Source of the DNA: Anastrepha obliqua
Taxonomy: Eukaryota > Arthropoda > Insecta > Diptera > Tephritidae
Length of the DNA stretch: 64,000 nt
NCBI RefSeq assembly: GCF_027943255.1
Contig: NC_072896.1
Location: 41,566,501 to 41,630,500 of the forward strand
Direction: 5' to 3'
Below the pieces are notes generated by a model. It did not search any database. It was not told the DNA's origin and was given only the letters and a program-made list of their open reading frames with translations. The position numbers and the translations under genes are program-made. Below, in pieces: positions 34,831 to 46,300 of the stretch. Position 1 is the stretch's first letter, and each line of letters begins with the position of its first letter.

Positions 34831-35113
34831 GGTATGTAAAAAAACATATAACTACAAACAGGAACCGAAGAATGATGGATAATTTAGAGCGTGAGTGGAA
34901 TCAATCACTGGTGCTGCTCGCGTTCGGTTTTGTCGGAAAATGGGCGTCGAGAAGCCATCTAAGAGACTCGCTGCTCGTCGTCCAACACCCTGATCCGACC
35001 TCAGGCAGCCAATGGGTGTGGAGTTCCTCGAGACCGATCGCTGATTGATGAGCATGAAACAAAAGGGGAAAAATTTAAACATATTTTAGCATATTTCCTA
35101 AATTACTGTAGTT
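34831..35113. other. No gene recognised (unit 1; copy at 40748-41030)
   Basis: Slightly GC-richer spacer. The minus frame at 34852-35082 has no recognisable domain. Confidence 0.35.
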
Positions 35114-35421
35114 GCCGTAGCCGAATGATTGACTACTATTCGGAAGTGTACATGTTCGAATCTCCGTGCATGAAACACCAAATGATAGAAATTGTTTTTT
35201 TTTATAGCGCTCGCCCCACAATAGACAATAGCAAACCTGCGAGGGAATTCTGCCATGAAAAAGGTCCTCATTAACAAAAAACCATTTACCGTTCGGAGTC
35301 GGCTTAATACTGTAAGTCCCTCCATTTGTGAAACCACATCAAGACGCACATGCAGATAGGAGGAGAAGCTGGGCTAAAGAGCCAGTAAAGGGTGTAAGAG
35401 CCAATTATGTATATATGTATT
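35114..35421 (+). repeat. tRNA-derived SINE copy (unit 1)
   Basis: Starts gccgtagccgaatga; B box tgttcgaatct; body gtccctccatttgtgaaac; end gagccaattatgtatatatg. It lacks about 10 bases of the head between the boxes. Confidence 0.87.
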
Positions 35422-35917
35422 TAACTAGAGTTGAGGTTTTTGTTATCAGTATTAAGCGTTTTTTGATACTTTTGCTTCAAAGCAAATTAAAATTGCCAAA
35501 TCAAAAACTTGCTTGCAAAGAAATATTGCTGGAAAATCCGAAAGAAAAGTGATTAGACAGATGCCAACAAAATTAATCACGCGCTTATTATTATTGCTGT
35601 AATAATTTTTTCAAAAATTAGCAAAGACAATTGAACATCGTTTTACCATTTTAATATTCCCTTAAATATGTAGATGTCATAAATATCCAAAATTATCCCG
35701 GAAGAAAAAAAAAGAAGTGGCTAGCAAATACGAACAACATTTTATATTTAATGGCTCGGGCGTTGTTGAAAGTGAGTCACTTTCCGAAGAGCCAATTCAT
35801 AATGAAAATCAATAAAATGTGAATTTATCATTTGAGTCTTCGTTTATAGGACGAGAAATTAGTGAAAGCGCAAATATGAAACTGGAATTGTCTGTATCTA
35901 TAAGTAGGTCGTCTCGA
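35422..35917. other. No gene recognised (unit 1; copy at 41339-41834)
   Basis: AT-rich spacer between the SINE and the LINE. Confidence 0.35.
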
Positions 35918-35932
35918 GATGTAAATATGAAA

Positions 35933-36435
35933 GGTATGTAGGTAGGTGAAATGGTTGAAGTACCACTATGGCATTCCTTAAGTAGACCAAAAAAGCCGTT
36001 TTGATACTTTTATAAGATCTTGAACAGGCAGATATTTACAGCCAGCCAGAGCTGTTGATATAATGGAGAAGATTGATGGGATTTAGGTTGGCGCACTGCC
36101 CCAGGCCGTCGAAAAAAAAGCACCCAGTGTCCTTAATTGTCCAACTGCCGAACACAGACATTTACAGAGAAAATGCTCAACAGTCTCCTTCTCTGAAAGG
36201 TCTCCACAGCTTTTGCAATGGGGATTAAAAGTTAAACTTAAGTTTTCTGCGTGCGGGCCGATCGTTTAATGACCGGTAAACACAGCTACGAGTTTGGAAA
36301 TTGAATGGTATGGGGAACTTTCTGAGTTCTCAGTCTATTGTACTGAGGCCACAGGGGTTTCCATCTTTTCTGCGCTTTGCTGAGAAATATTATGTTGAGC
36401 AATACGCCTTTAACAACAGTCAGGGGGATGCCCAT
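35933..36435 (-). mobile_element. LINE 3' part, cut by the duplication junction (unit 1)
   Basis: Minus strand: AVFTGH, ahead of HCKSCGDLSEKETVEHFLCK and NLLHYINSSGW, then a (ACCT)-type tail. It keeps the 3' target duplication (gatgtaaatatgaaa, 35918-35932). Its 5' part is missing because the tandem junction falls at 36435. Confidence 0.85.
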
Positions 36436-36580
36436 GTGCTGCACCTTTTCTGGCTTAGACGTTTTTTGTTTGGCTTTATTTCATGAATTTAATTACATTT
36501 GGTTTTATTTCTTTCATACGATTATATATAGTACCTACGACTTAAGCATTTGGTTTAATGAACTATTCTCCAAATTACAG

Positions 36581-36923
36581 ACCCAAATTGTTTCGGAAAT
36601 TCACGCTGTTATTTCCTCTTCGAAACCACTGATGACATGGACAGCGAGAGATGCAATTCAGGAAGCGCGAGAAGCTTGTGGAGGTCATGGCTATTTGAAA
36701 GCCTCCAAGCTGGGCGATCTGCGCAACGATCACGATCCGAGTGTCACCTACGAAGGCGATAACAACGTGCTCGGCCAACAAGCTTCCAACTGGCTTCTGC
36801 GTCAATGGAACGGCACCATTGAAAGCCCAGTGGGCACTGCAAATTTCTTAAAAAATCGAGGCGACATTCTCCAACACACCTACGAGAATATCTTGCGTGA
36901 AAGTCCAATCGAATCTATGGATT
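36581..36923 (+). CDS. ACOX exon 4, duplicated copy (unit 2)
   Basis: Base-for-base copy of 30664-31006 with the same acceptor and donor. It has no upstream exons 1-3 of its own. It could only be used if exon 3 or exon 4 of unit 1 splices across more than 5 kb to it; otherwise it is an untranslated partial copy. The frame is intact. Confidence 0.6.
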
Positions 36924-36991
36924 GTGAGTGAAATGTGGATAACTGTATTATATATTGTACTGAATTTCATTCTACTTTCCACTTTTTTTAG

Positions 36992-37542
36992 TTGTCCTTC
37001 ATTGCTACGAATGGATGCTATGCTACCTAGTGGATAAGACGTCAAAACGCGTGGCCCAGGATATAAAAGCGGGCGCACACCGCTTCGATGCGCGCAACAA
37101 TTCGCAGGTTTATGGTGCGCGGGACTTGTCGTTGGCCTATGCCGAATACTTTGCCTTGAGTCGTTTCAGGCAACGTTTTCGTCGATTGAACGTTAACACC
37201 GAACTATCACAGGTGCTAGAACTCCTTTTCGCTGTCTACTCCATGTGGTGTATTGATCGTCACATGACCACGTTCTACGTGGGGGGATTTGCAAAATCGG
37301 CATCTTTTGCGGAAGCGGTACGTGCACGTTTGCTTTCTAAATGTAGCGAACTCAAGGAATCGTCAGTATCGGTGGCGGACGCTTTGGCACCACCCGATTT
37401 CGCATTGAATTCGGTCATTGCCAAATCCGATGGACTTTTGTACGAGAATCTACAAAGTGAATTTATGACCAATAAGGGCGCATTTGAGCGGCCTTCTTGG
37501 TGGAAAGATATTATTATTCCTCAAGTGAAGTCGAAGCTTTAA
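36992..37542 (+). CDS. ACOX exon 5, duplicated copy (unit 2)
   Basis: Copy of 31075-31625 including splice acceptor, stop and SKL codons, with no difference seen. It may be a transcriptionally orphaned gene fragment. The longer frame that begins at 36377 is intron read-through across the duplication junction and is not a gene start. Confidence 0.6.
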
Positions 37543-38132
37543 AAGAACTCCCGAATGGGGATAAGCAAATACATACTAAATATGCGAGTATATTGCATTT
37601 TCCTAGTGTAGATCCTTTTTACGAAACAAGTAACTGTACTGTATTGCAATGTAATGTGTGCGTGAATCTAGGAGGTGATTGTGTCTGTGTAGAAACTATT
37701 GTAAAACTGATAATAATAATTATAGTGATGTCTATGATAACGGTACGTGCTAATATTTTTGTGGCTTCACATTTTTACATATGGAATCGATTTGATATGA
37801 GAATTTACCAAGTAAATAAATATGTATGTCATTCATAGTGCATAAACATACAAATATGTACATATATTTATCTAATTAAATTTACATTACCGCTGATGTA
37901 TTTCGTAAAACAATTTTTGTAACATACCTGTGTTGGAATTGTTATTACCGTTAGTGAATGCGGCTGAAAAATACGTATTCTGTATCTGTTAAACCTTTAA
38001 ATCCATTAAAGATTTTAACCGAAATGAAATTGTGTTCTTTATTTAATTTTGAGAAAGTCATCATTTTGAATATTTTTGACCCCACAAGTGGCTCACACAA
38101 CATACATAAAAGACATGCCATACATTGAGCAT

Positions 38133-39346
38133 TGGGGTGTAAAGTGGTTTTAGAAATCTGTGGAAGCAGCTATCTGCAATCTTTTAAACCTTCCCAAATG
38201 TCTTGTTTTTCGTCTGTCATTTATCAACAATATTCAGTTCATTGTTTGTTACGTTTTATACAACAATGCATTTTCGTCGCTCTTAAAAATGTCGAATTTC
38301 GTGTCTTCAAACTACAATTTACGGACATCGTTGATTTTCTGTTATCAATTGATGAAAAACGCTTCTCAAGCTCATCAAACGCTTATAGAAGCTTATGGTG
38401 GATATGCTCTAAGTAGAGCACAGTGCTGGAGAACGAGGACCGTGGCCGGCCACCGAAAAAGTTTGAGGACGCCGAATTGCAAGCATTGTTGGATGAAGAT
38501 GTTGGTCAAACGCAAGAAATGATGGCAGAACAATTGGGAGTGATCCAAAAAACCATTTCCAAACGTTTGAAAGACATGGGCTTGATTTTAAAGGTCGGAA
38601 GATGAGTGCCGCATGAACTAACTGAAAGGCAGCAAGAGAACCGAAAAGCCACTTGTGAAATGCTGCTCTCCCGGTTCAAAAGGAAGTTACGGGTGCATCG
38701 AATCGTTACGGGTGATGAAAACTGGGTGTATTTCTCCAGTCCCAAGCGTAAAGGATCGTATGGTCCGCCCGGCCACAAGTCAAAAACAACGGCCAAACCA
38801 AATCGCTTCGACCGCAATGCAATGCTGTGTGTTTTCTGGGATCAGCGTGGTATGATTTGGTACGAGCTATTAAAACAAGGTGAAACAGTTGCCGGTGCAC
38901 GCTACTAACGACAATTGGCCGATTTGAATAGCGCTATATACCGAAAACGCCCAGAATATGCCGATGGCGTCAGAAAGAAATTTTTCTTGATGACAATGCA
39001 CCACATCGAATAAGAGCGACCCGGGAATTGGTGGAGACGTACGATTGGGAACCGCTGGTGTATGCGGCTTACTCACCAGACTTGGCGCCTTCCGATTATC
39101 ATGGATGGGCCACGCACTTTCCGAGCAGCGCTTCAATTCTCACGAAAAAGCCAAAAAATGGCTCGATGATTGGTTTGCGGCCAAAGGCGGCCAATTTTTT
39201 TGCCGCGGCATCCACAAATTGCCTGAGAGATGGGAAAAATGTGTTGCTAGCGATGGCTATTATTTTGAAGATTCAATTTGTAACCATTTTTTGTTAATTA
39301 ACGTTTGAAATTGAATAAAAGTCTCATTTCATAGGTATATACCTGG
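38133..39346 (+). pseudogene. Mariner, mauritiana type, inactive (unit 2)
   Basis: Copy of 32216-33429. It has the one base difference I found between the units: T at 38595, giving KVGR instead of KAGR before the same in-frame TGA. All disabling mutations are shared, so the element was dead before the duplication. Confidence 0.9.
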
Positions 39347-39616
39347 TATAAACCTATTCAATTTCTATTCTCACCTCCATATCGTACACCTTGATAACCT
39401 GGGTTTGGAGTTTAGAATTTGCGTTCATATGGAAATATTTAGTTCTATTACTGAAAACTCAATAAAACGTTCAAATCGATACTAGGCCGTATGTTCCATT
39501 CGGGACAGAAGGAATGCGGGATGATAGAGTATTTATGGGATAAATAAAAAGACCGCATACCACCTTTATTTTTTTATTTAAAAAGTTCAGAGAACAACCG
39601 TCAGGTGACGCTCTAA

Positions 39617-40747
39617 ATCAACTGATAACAACACTTCAGATGAAATTGTGGGCCCATCGAGGATGATGAACGTATTGGTAGGTCGTCGACATTGATAACT
39701 GATGAAAACATCAATAAAGTGAAAGAAAAGTTGATCAATTACCGCTAATTTACATTCATATAGCTGGCAGAGGACTTCAACATTGTTTATGGATCTGTTC
39801 AGAACATTAAAGTAAATGATTTGGGCTTGCGTCGTGATGGGTTTGCAAAGTTGGTCTCAATAGACTTGAATTTCATGCAAAACAGGGACTGCGTTGATAT
39901 CGAGCATGTGAAGGCACCCTGCACGACACTAACCACCTTTTCATATGCCCCATCAAACCCACTCATCTATCACTTTAGCACGCACCCATCCAACCCACTC
40001 TCCCTCTGGACCCAACCTGTCGAAACAGCAAGTTTCCTGGGCCTACTGTTAGATGAGCTAGACGGAGACGACCGGTGATTTACACTACACTGACAGGGCT
40101 ATGTATACTGCTACAACAACATATCGTCAAAGACATGATTTCCGAGGATGAATCCGGCTCAACATGCATCAAACCCGGTACTACTGGAGACGACTATGTA
40201 CGGTACTATGCTTACGACACGCAATCCAGACACCAGGCGAGAGAGTGGACAGGTCCGAATGAAATAAGACTAAGAACCATCTTATTTTCAGTTCAAAGCG
40301 ATGTTCAAAGGCATTCTACACCATGAATTTATGGCAGAAGGTCAGACAGTTTGGGCATTTTTGAGACGTTTACGTGAAGCAATTCGCCAAAAAAGAAAGG
40401 ATTTTTGGGAAAAGAAATCGTGGATTTTTCTCCATGACAACACACCGTCGCACATCCCAACATTATCCATTAATTTGTGACAAAGAACGAAACTAATACC
40501 ATTAAAATACCGCAGCTATCGAATACACCTGTGATATTTTATTCTGTTTGACCGAGTCGAAAGTCCACACGTTTTAACAGTTAAAAGCAAATAGTGGAAA
40601 AATCGAAGAAAACTCTGATGACTATACTGAAAATAGATTTCTAGAAATGTTTCGAGTGCTGGATAAAACGCTGTGCGTTGCAGTTGATGAGGAGTACTTT
40701 GAAGGCGATCATTTTCTGAATATATTCTGTAACTTTTTGTTCAAGGT
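39617..40747 (+). pseudogene. Second mariner, interrupted (unit 2)
   Basis: Copy of 33700-34830 including the short insert (39912-40132). No difference from unit 1 was seen. Confidence 0.8.
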
Positions 40748-41030
40748 GGTATGTAAAAAAACATATAACTACAAACAGGAACCGAAGAATGATGGATAAT
40801 TTAGAGCGTGAGTGGAATCAATCACTGGTGCTGCTCGCGTTCGGTTTTGTCGGAAAATGGGCGTCGAGAAGCCATCTAAGAGACTCGCTGCTCGTCGTCC
40901 AACACCCTGATCCGACCTCAGGCAGCCAATGGGTGTGGAGTTCCTCGAGACCGATCGCTGATTGATGAGCATGAAACAAAAGGGGAAAAATTTAAACATA
41001 TTTTAGCATATTTCCTAAATTACTGTAGTT

Positions 41031-41338
41031 GCCGTAGCCGAATGATTGACTACTATTCGGAAGTGTACATGTTCGAATCTCCGTGCATGAAACACCAAAT
41101 GATAGAAATTGTTTTTTTTTATAGCGCTCGCCCCACAATAGACAATAGCAAACCTGCGAGGGAATTCTGCCATGAAAAAGGTCCTCATTAACAAAAAACC
41201 ATTTACCGTTCGGAGTCGGCTTAATACTGTAAGTCCCTCCATTTGTGAAACCACATCAAGACGCACATGCAGATAGGAGGAGAAGCTGGGCTAAAGAGCC
41301 AGTAAAGGGTGTAAGAGCCAATTATGTATATATGTATT
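41031..41338 (+). repeat. tRNA-derived SINE copy (unit 2)
   Basis: Duplicate of 35114-35421 carried with the tandem unit, not an independent insertion. Confidence 0.87.
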
Positions 41339-41849
41339 TAACTAGAGTTGAGGTTTTTGTTATCAGTATTAAGCGTTTTTTGATACTTTTGCTTCAAAGC
41401 AAATTAAAATTGCCAAATCAAAAACTTGCTTGCAAAGAAATATTGCTGGAAAATCCGAAAGAAAAGTGATTAGACAGATGCCAACAAAATTAATCACGCG
41501 CTTATTATTATTGCTGTAATAATTTTTTCAAAAATTAGCAAAGACAATTGAACATCGTTTTACCATTTTAATATTCCCTTAAATATGTAGATGTCATAAA
41601 TATCCAAAATTATCCCGGAAGAAAAAAAAAGAAGTGGCTAGCAAATACGAACAACATTTTATATTTAATGGCTCGGGCGTTGTTGAAAGTGAGTCACTTT
41701 CCGAAGAGCCAATTCATAATGAAAATCAATAAAATGTGAATTTATCATTTGAGTCTTCGTTTATAGGACGAGAAATTAGTGAAAGCGCAAATATGAAACT
41801 GGAATTGTCTGTATCTATAAGTAGGTCGTCTCGAGATGTAAATATGAAA

Positions 41850-42975
41850 GGTATGTAGGTAGGTGAAATGGTTGAAGTACCACTATGGCATTCCTTAAGT
41901 AGACCAAAAAAGCCGTTTTGATACTTTTATAAGATCTTGAACAGGCAGATATTTACAGCCAGCCAGAGCTGTTGATATAATGGAGAAGATTGATGGGATT
42001 TAGGTTGGCGCACTGCCCCAGGCCGTCGAAAAAAAAGCACCCAGTGTCCTTAATTGTCCAACTGCCGAACACAGACATTTACAGAGAAAATGCTCAACAG
42101 TCTCCTTCTCTGAAAGGTCTCCACAGCTTTTGCAATGGGGATTAAAAGTTAAACTTAAGTTTTCTGCGTGCGGGCCGATCGTTTAATGACCGGTAAACAC
42201 AGCTACGAGTTTGGAAATTGAATGGTATGGGGAACTTTCTGAGTTCTCAGTCTATTGTACTGAGGCCACAGGGGTTTCCATCTTTTCTGCGCTTTGCTGA
42301 GAAATATTATGTTGAGCAATACGCCTTTAACAACAGTCAGGGGGATGCCCATGACCGTATAGAAGATCTCTGAGATCAATTAAGTCCTCTTTCTGGCAAG
42401 CTTATCAGAAATCCCTCTATATTTCTGTGTCCTGAAACCCAGAGCAGGGAAATGTTACCTACACCCTGGCGTCATTAGAGCCTTGATCAGCTTGATTATC
42501 GGAAAAAATGTTTAAATTACCCGCTCCTCTGCGTTTCCTAAGCGTTCTTAATGCCTGCAGAGTCGCAAAGATTTCTGCCTGAAAAACTAAAGGATTAGAT
42601 AAACTTGAAGCAAATAGATAAATTAGCTGATTTAGAGAAAATCCCTGCTCCGACTCCCGATGCCATCTTGGAGCCGTCTTTGAAGACAGAGGTACCCGTG
42701 TCGGTGCAAATTTTCCCCTCGTTCTAATCCTGCTTACTTGAAAAGAATGCCCTGGCACGTCCTTCAAACTCCAGTTTGCGGGCAGAGAGATTTGTCCGAA
42801 GTTCAGAGAAGTGCGGTGTTAACTGCCCAAAAATGCTAAACTGGCTCTTGGGATTTCCAACCTCCTTTAGCCTGATTGCACTCTGGGCAGCGATGGAAAT
42901 AACGTAAAAGTCGATGGGAAATAAGTGCAACACGACATTGAGGGCAGCACTGGGGCAAGGTCTACATGCTCGGGT
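41850..42975 (-). mobile_element. LINE, 5'-truncated, with perfect 15-bp target duplications
   Basis: Minus strand from 42975: ITRACRPCPSAALNVVLHLF and PIDFYVISIAAQSAIRLKEV (end of RT region), SNPLVFQAEIFATLQALRTL and LNIFSDNQAD (RNase H Glu and Asp), then stops, HSISKLVAVFTGH, HCKSCGDLSEKETVEHFLCK and the tail. gatgtaaatatgaaa occurs at 41835-41849 and 42976-42990, so both insertion edges are exact. Multiple stops make it inactive. Coordinates up to 42352 lie in unit 2; the rest is single-copy. Confidence 0.92.
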
Positions 42976-42990
42976 GATGTAAATATGAAA

Positions 42991-43577
42991 AGTGTGCACA
43001 AATTCCTTTAATCCGCTTTGGTCATCAATGTGTTAAGCAGCTACAACTTTTTTTCTTTTGCAATTAATTAATGATCAACTCTGTTTGTGCTGGGTGATTC
43101 CCAATATAAAAATTCGTTTGCAATTCTATTCGCTTTGAACTTGACTGCGTCGGCTGTCATCATCGAAGCTGATGTCGTTATTTTGTTGTATTTGTCTTTC
43201 ACTGTTTTGCCTTACAAAATTTTATTTTTGTTTTTTTTTATTTAGAATCAGTAGCTAGCCGCTTGTTTTCGATGAGTATTCTTATTTGCATAAATAAGTA
43301 GTTAACGACATATGTAGATTTCTCTTTTTTGCTGGTTATCAAAAATATTACAAATAAAAAGTTGTAAGTCACGCCAAAATTTGTATTTGTAGTAATCTAA
43401 TAAAAAATTCTTCTACAAATGGGATGTGTGTCCGATGCCAGATGGTTTTGATGAAGAGCTTTTTTCATTGCTTGTTGAGGCGAACGCTAATAAAAAAAAA
43501 TATTTGTTTTGATATTTCTTGCTCACAGTGGGAGTCGATTCCAATCCTAAAAAGCACCGGCGGCTGTAAACTAATAG
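42991..43577. other. No gene recognised
   Basis: AT-rich spacer up to the Tc1-like element. Confidence 0.35.
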
Positions 43578-43579
43578 TA

Positions 43580-44821
43580 CAGGGCCCGGCACTCGAAGTG
43601 CATCCAATTGAAAAGGTCATAAATTTAGTTTGGAAAATTACTTTAATTCAATTAAAAGTAAAAAAATGTGTGAAAATAATACAAAATAAAGAATCAATTT
43701 ACTTTTGCTCGATATGACCACCTTTTGTCTGTACTAAGGCTTTGAGTCGGTCCAGAAACGAATCGCAAGCTGCCCGAATGTGATTTGCAGGTATTTTCGC
43801 CCACTAGCGGACAATGACTTTTTTCAACGCCTCGAGACTGGTAAATCTTTCAGTTCGGACCTTGCTCTCCAAAAGGGACCAAAGAGAATTATCCATCGGA
43901 TTCCCATCTGGCGAATTTGAGAGCCATTGTGTGGACCTTATGAAGTTCGAAACGTTGTTTTTTACTCATTCTTGGTTCACTCGAGCTTTATGAGACGGTG
44001 CCAAGTCCTGTTGAAACGTCCATGATATGCCACCGAGATTTTTGTTTGCCCACGGCTTCAAAGCAACCTCCAGAATACTTTTCCGATAATATTTCGAACT
44101 TACCTTGACGCCAGGCTCGATGAAAACGATTGGAGAGCGCCCACCTGCGGTTAGAGCGGCCCAAACTACCAAACCATTATCTGTGGCGGGTGCTGTTTCC
44201 TGGTGGCCAATCGATGACTCAAATTCTCATATGAACAGTCGATCAAATAAATCCCATCGTTTTGCGAGTTTACGAATTGCTCAATTTGAAAAATTTTCTG
44301 GTCAGAAACACAATGTTCGAAAATTGACCGCTTTCGGCCAAGCGAAGTAACTCCTTCGCTCTCTCAATGTGAGATCATGCGCCTTTTGGATCTTGTAAAG
44401 CTTGACTTTGAGATCATTTTTCAGTATGCGGCGGATGCTACGGTCAGATATTTTCAGCTCTTTCGTGATTTGATTGGCACTTCGTCGGGGATTTCGCTCA
44501 AGTCGCTTCTTCACTTTTTAAACCATTTCACGTGACGTTGGAGTCTTTTGATGACCATCTCCATGACGTTTCGCGATGCTACCAGTATCAGTGTGTGCGA
44601 TAAAAAAAAACTTGATTTACTTTAGGGTGCTTGAGCTCACGAACAATCGCCGGTTGTGATTTTCCTTTGATTTTCTTTTCTCGCGTTTACTCTCGGCAAA
44701 ATGCTTCCGCGCGCTTGTAAACAATGCTCTGGACTGCTATTTAGCCAACTAATAGACATACAGATATTTGTGCATCAGTTGCGTGAGTAGTCTGAAGTTA
44801 CGCTTCGAGTACAGGACCCTG
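43580..44821 (-). mobile_element. Tc1-like element, near full length, inactive
   Basis: 1,242 bp. Ends CAGGGCCCGGCACTCGAAGT and (reverse complement of right) CAGGGTCCTGTACTCGAAGC, flanked by TA at 43578-43579 and 44822-44823. Minus-strand transposase: TDTGSIAKRHGDG, VKKRLERNPRRSANQITKEL, ISDRSIRRILKNDL (helix-turn-helix, 44510-44410), VVWAALTAGGRSPIVFIEPG, WTFQQDLAPSHKARVNQE (second Asp), SPDGNPMDNSLWSLLESKV (third acidic position), FTSLEALKK. Disabled by a frameshift near 44300 and a TGA at about 43964. Confidence 0.9.
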
Positions 44822-45039
44822 TAATGAAATTAAAAATGGCACATTGAAACAAAAAACTGAGTACCATTGTAAAATTTTAAAATACATTGTTAAATTTTGC
44901 CCTTCATAGTTCGGTAAAGACACATACATATGTATATGCGAAAATTCGACCAAAAATAATTCTAACTATAAGTAGTAGGTTTTATTCAATTTCAATTGAA
45001 CTATACAATGTGATAAAATATGTCGGTAGCGATCCATAA

Positions 45040-45290
45040 GAGTTGTTTTAAGATTTTAAAATTTACATTGATGCACTTATTTAGCACATGCGATATGAGA
45101 TGAGAAATCCGATTTAGAAATTTCAGTTTATAGTTTAGTTTAGGGAGTTGCCACACGCCCTATTCCAATACCTTTCTCTTATTATTGTAAGTACGGTGTA
45201 TATAATTTATGTATTCGTGCCAAGTTGCAGTCTTAGCTTAATTGGTTTTGGTTTTCCCATTTTGGTATATAATCCAACTATTCCCCTTTT
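45040..45290 (+). repeat. Unclassified interspersed repeat, copy without Tc1-like insertion
   Basis: cgatatgagatgag, gatttagaaatttcagttta and ttgccacacgcccta, then gtaagtacggtgtatataat and ttatgtattcgtgccaagtt. The order matches 3465-3675 plus 4356-4440. Confidence 0.65.
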
Positions 45291-46300
45291 AGAGGCTGAT
45301 ACGTGGATTATTTTTAATGGAACCAAATAATTACAGTAGTGTTTTGTCCGACTCCGCATGACTCTTCAACAAATTTATAGTTAGTTGCTTAGTTGCCTAG
45401 AAGTTAGCTAAAAGTTATCTAATTTATGGTTGGGTATAAAATAGATGCATTCCGGAGAGATATTTGCATTTGCAATAAAAACCGTACACAACAATTAAAT
45501 GCGCTTCATGCAGAGATAAAAAATATGTGAAAAACCACAAATTCAATACACAGGAAGTTCTTCATTACACTGTAGTTAACTTATAGTTAGGTCATAAAAG
45601 TTGAAGAGCAGTGCGTTACTGTTGTAATCAACTACTGAATTTCTTTTAGTGGGAAGAAAGTTCTAAACATCGTTATGTCCCCAAGGAAGCCAAATATTTG
45701 GAAATTGCGAACTAAGAGAGCTAACCCCAAGCAGAAGATTGTGATTTAGTGCCGCAATAGTCGCGCTCATAAATGTGTATGTCATTTTAAATTTAAAAAA
45801 AGTAGTGACTTAGAAGAATTTATGTATTGATGGTTTTCAGTTTCTTTTACCTTAAGAAAAATTAACAAAAAATAAAATTACACTTAACATACTCGAGTGG
45901 CTTACATCTCTAGACAAGGCGATTATTGGCGGGTTAAAATATGCCATAATCGTCTATTTTATTAGCTTAGGGTCTGATAGTAATCTAATAGACAAAAATG
46001 TATGCTTCGTAAAAATTGGTCCGCAAATCAAAAAATTCTGATTCTGATGGTAGTCATAGGAACCAGAAGTACAACCCTTAATATATTTTTCAAACGTATA
46101 CATCTTAGGTCGAGCTTATGAACACAGAATGCTACTCTAATATTGCTTTGAAAAGGTTTATAAAACATTTGTAAGTGCATACAATTCAAAAAAAAAAGTT
46201 TGATCAGAGGATATTACAAAATAGTTTTCACTTTTCAAATCACATTGCGCATTTTAGCACTCTGTGTTTCGAATATTCAAACAATTCGAATATGGAATTC
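45291..46300. other. No gene recognised
   Basis: AT-rich spacer without coding motifs or clear element ends. Confidence 0.35.

Larger units (their letters stand above)
30519..36435 (+). repeat. Tandem duplication, unit 1 (5,917 bp)
   Basis: Everything from gtgctgcacc at 30519 to gatgcccat at 36435 reappears at a constant offset of +5,917. The unit holds 145 bp of ACOX intron 3, exons 4 and 5, the 3' region, a mauritiana-type mariner, a second broken mariner, a SINE and the 3' part of a LINE. I found one mismatch (32678 C versus 38595 T). The left edge joins unique intron sequence. The internal edge joins the LINE directly to ACOX intron, with at most 1 base of shared sequence (g). Confidence 0.97.
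36436..42352 (+). repeat. Tandem duplication, unit 2 (5,917 bp)
   Basis: Second unit, same orientation and immediately adjacent. Its right edge runs on uninterrupted into the remaining part of the LINE (to 42975). That marks this edge as the ancestral flank and the 36435/36436 join as the new junction. Confidence 0.97.

Noticed and set aside
45343..45930. Possible LTR remnant
   Set aside because: No paired LTR, primer site, or gag/pol motif found nearby.
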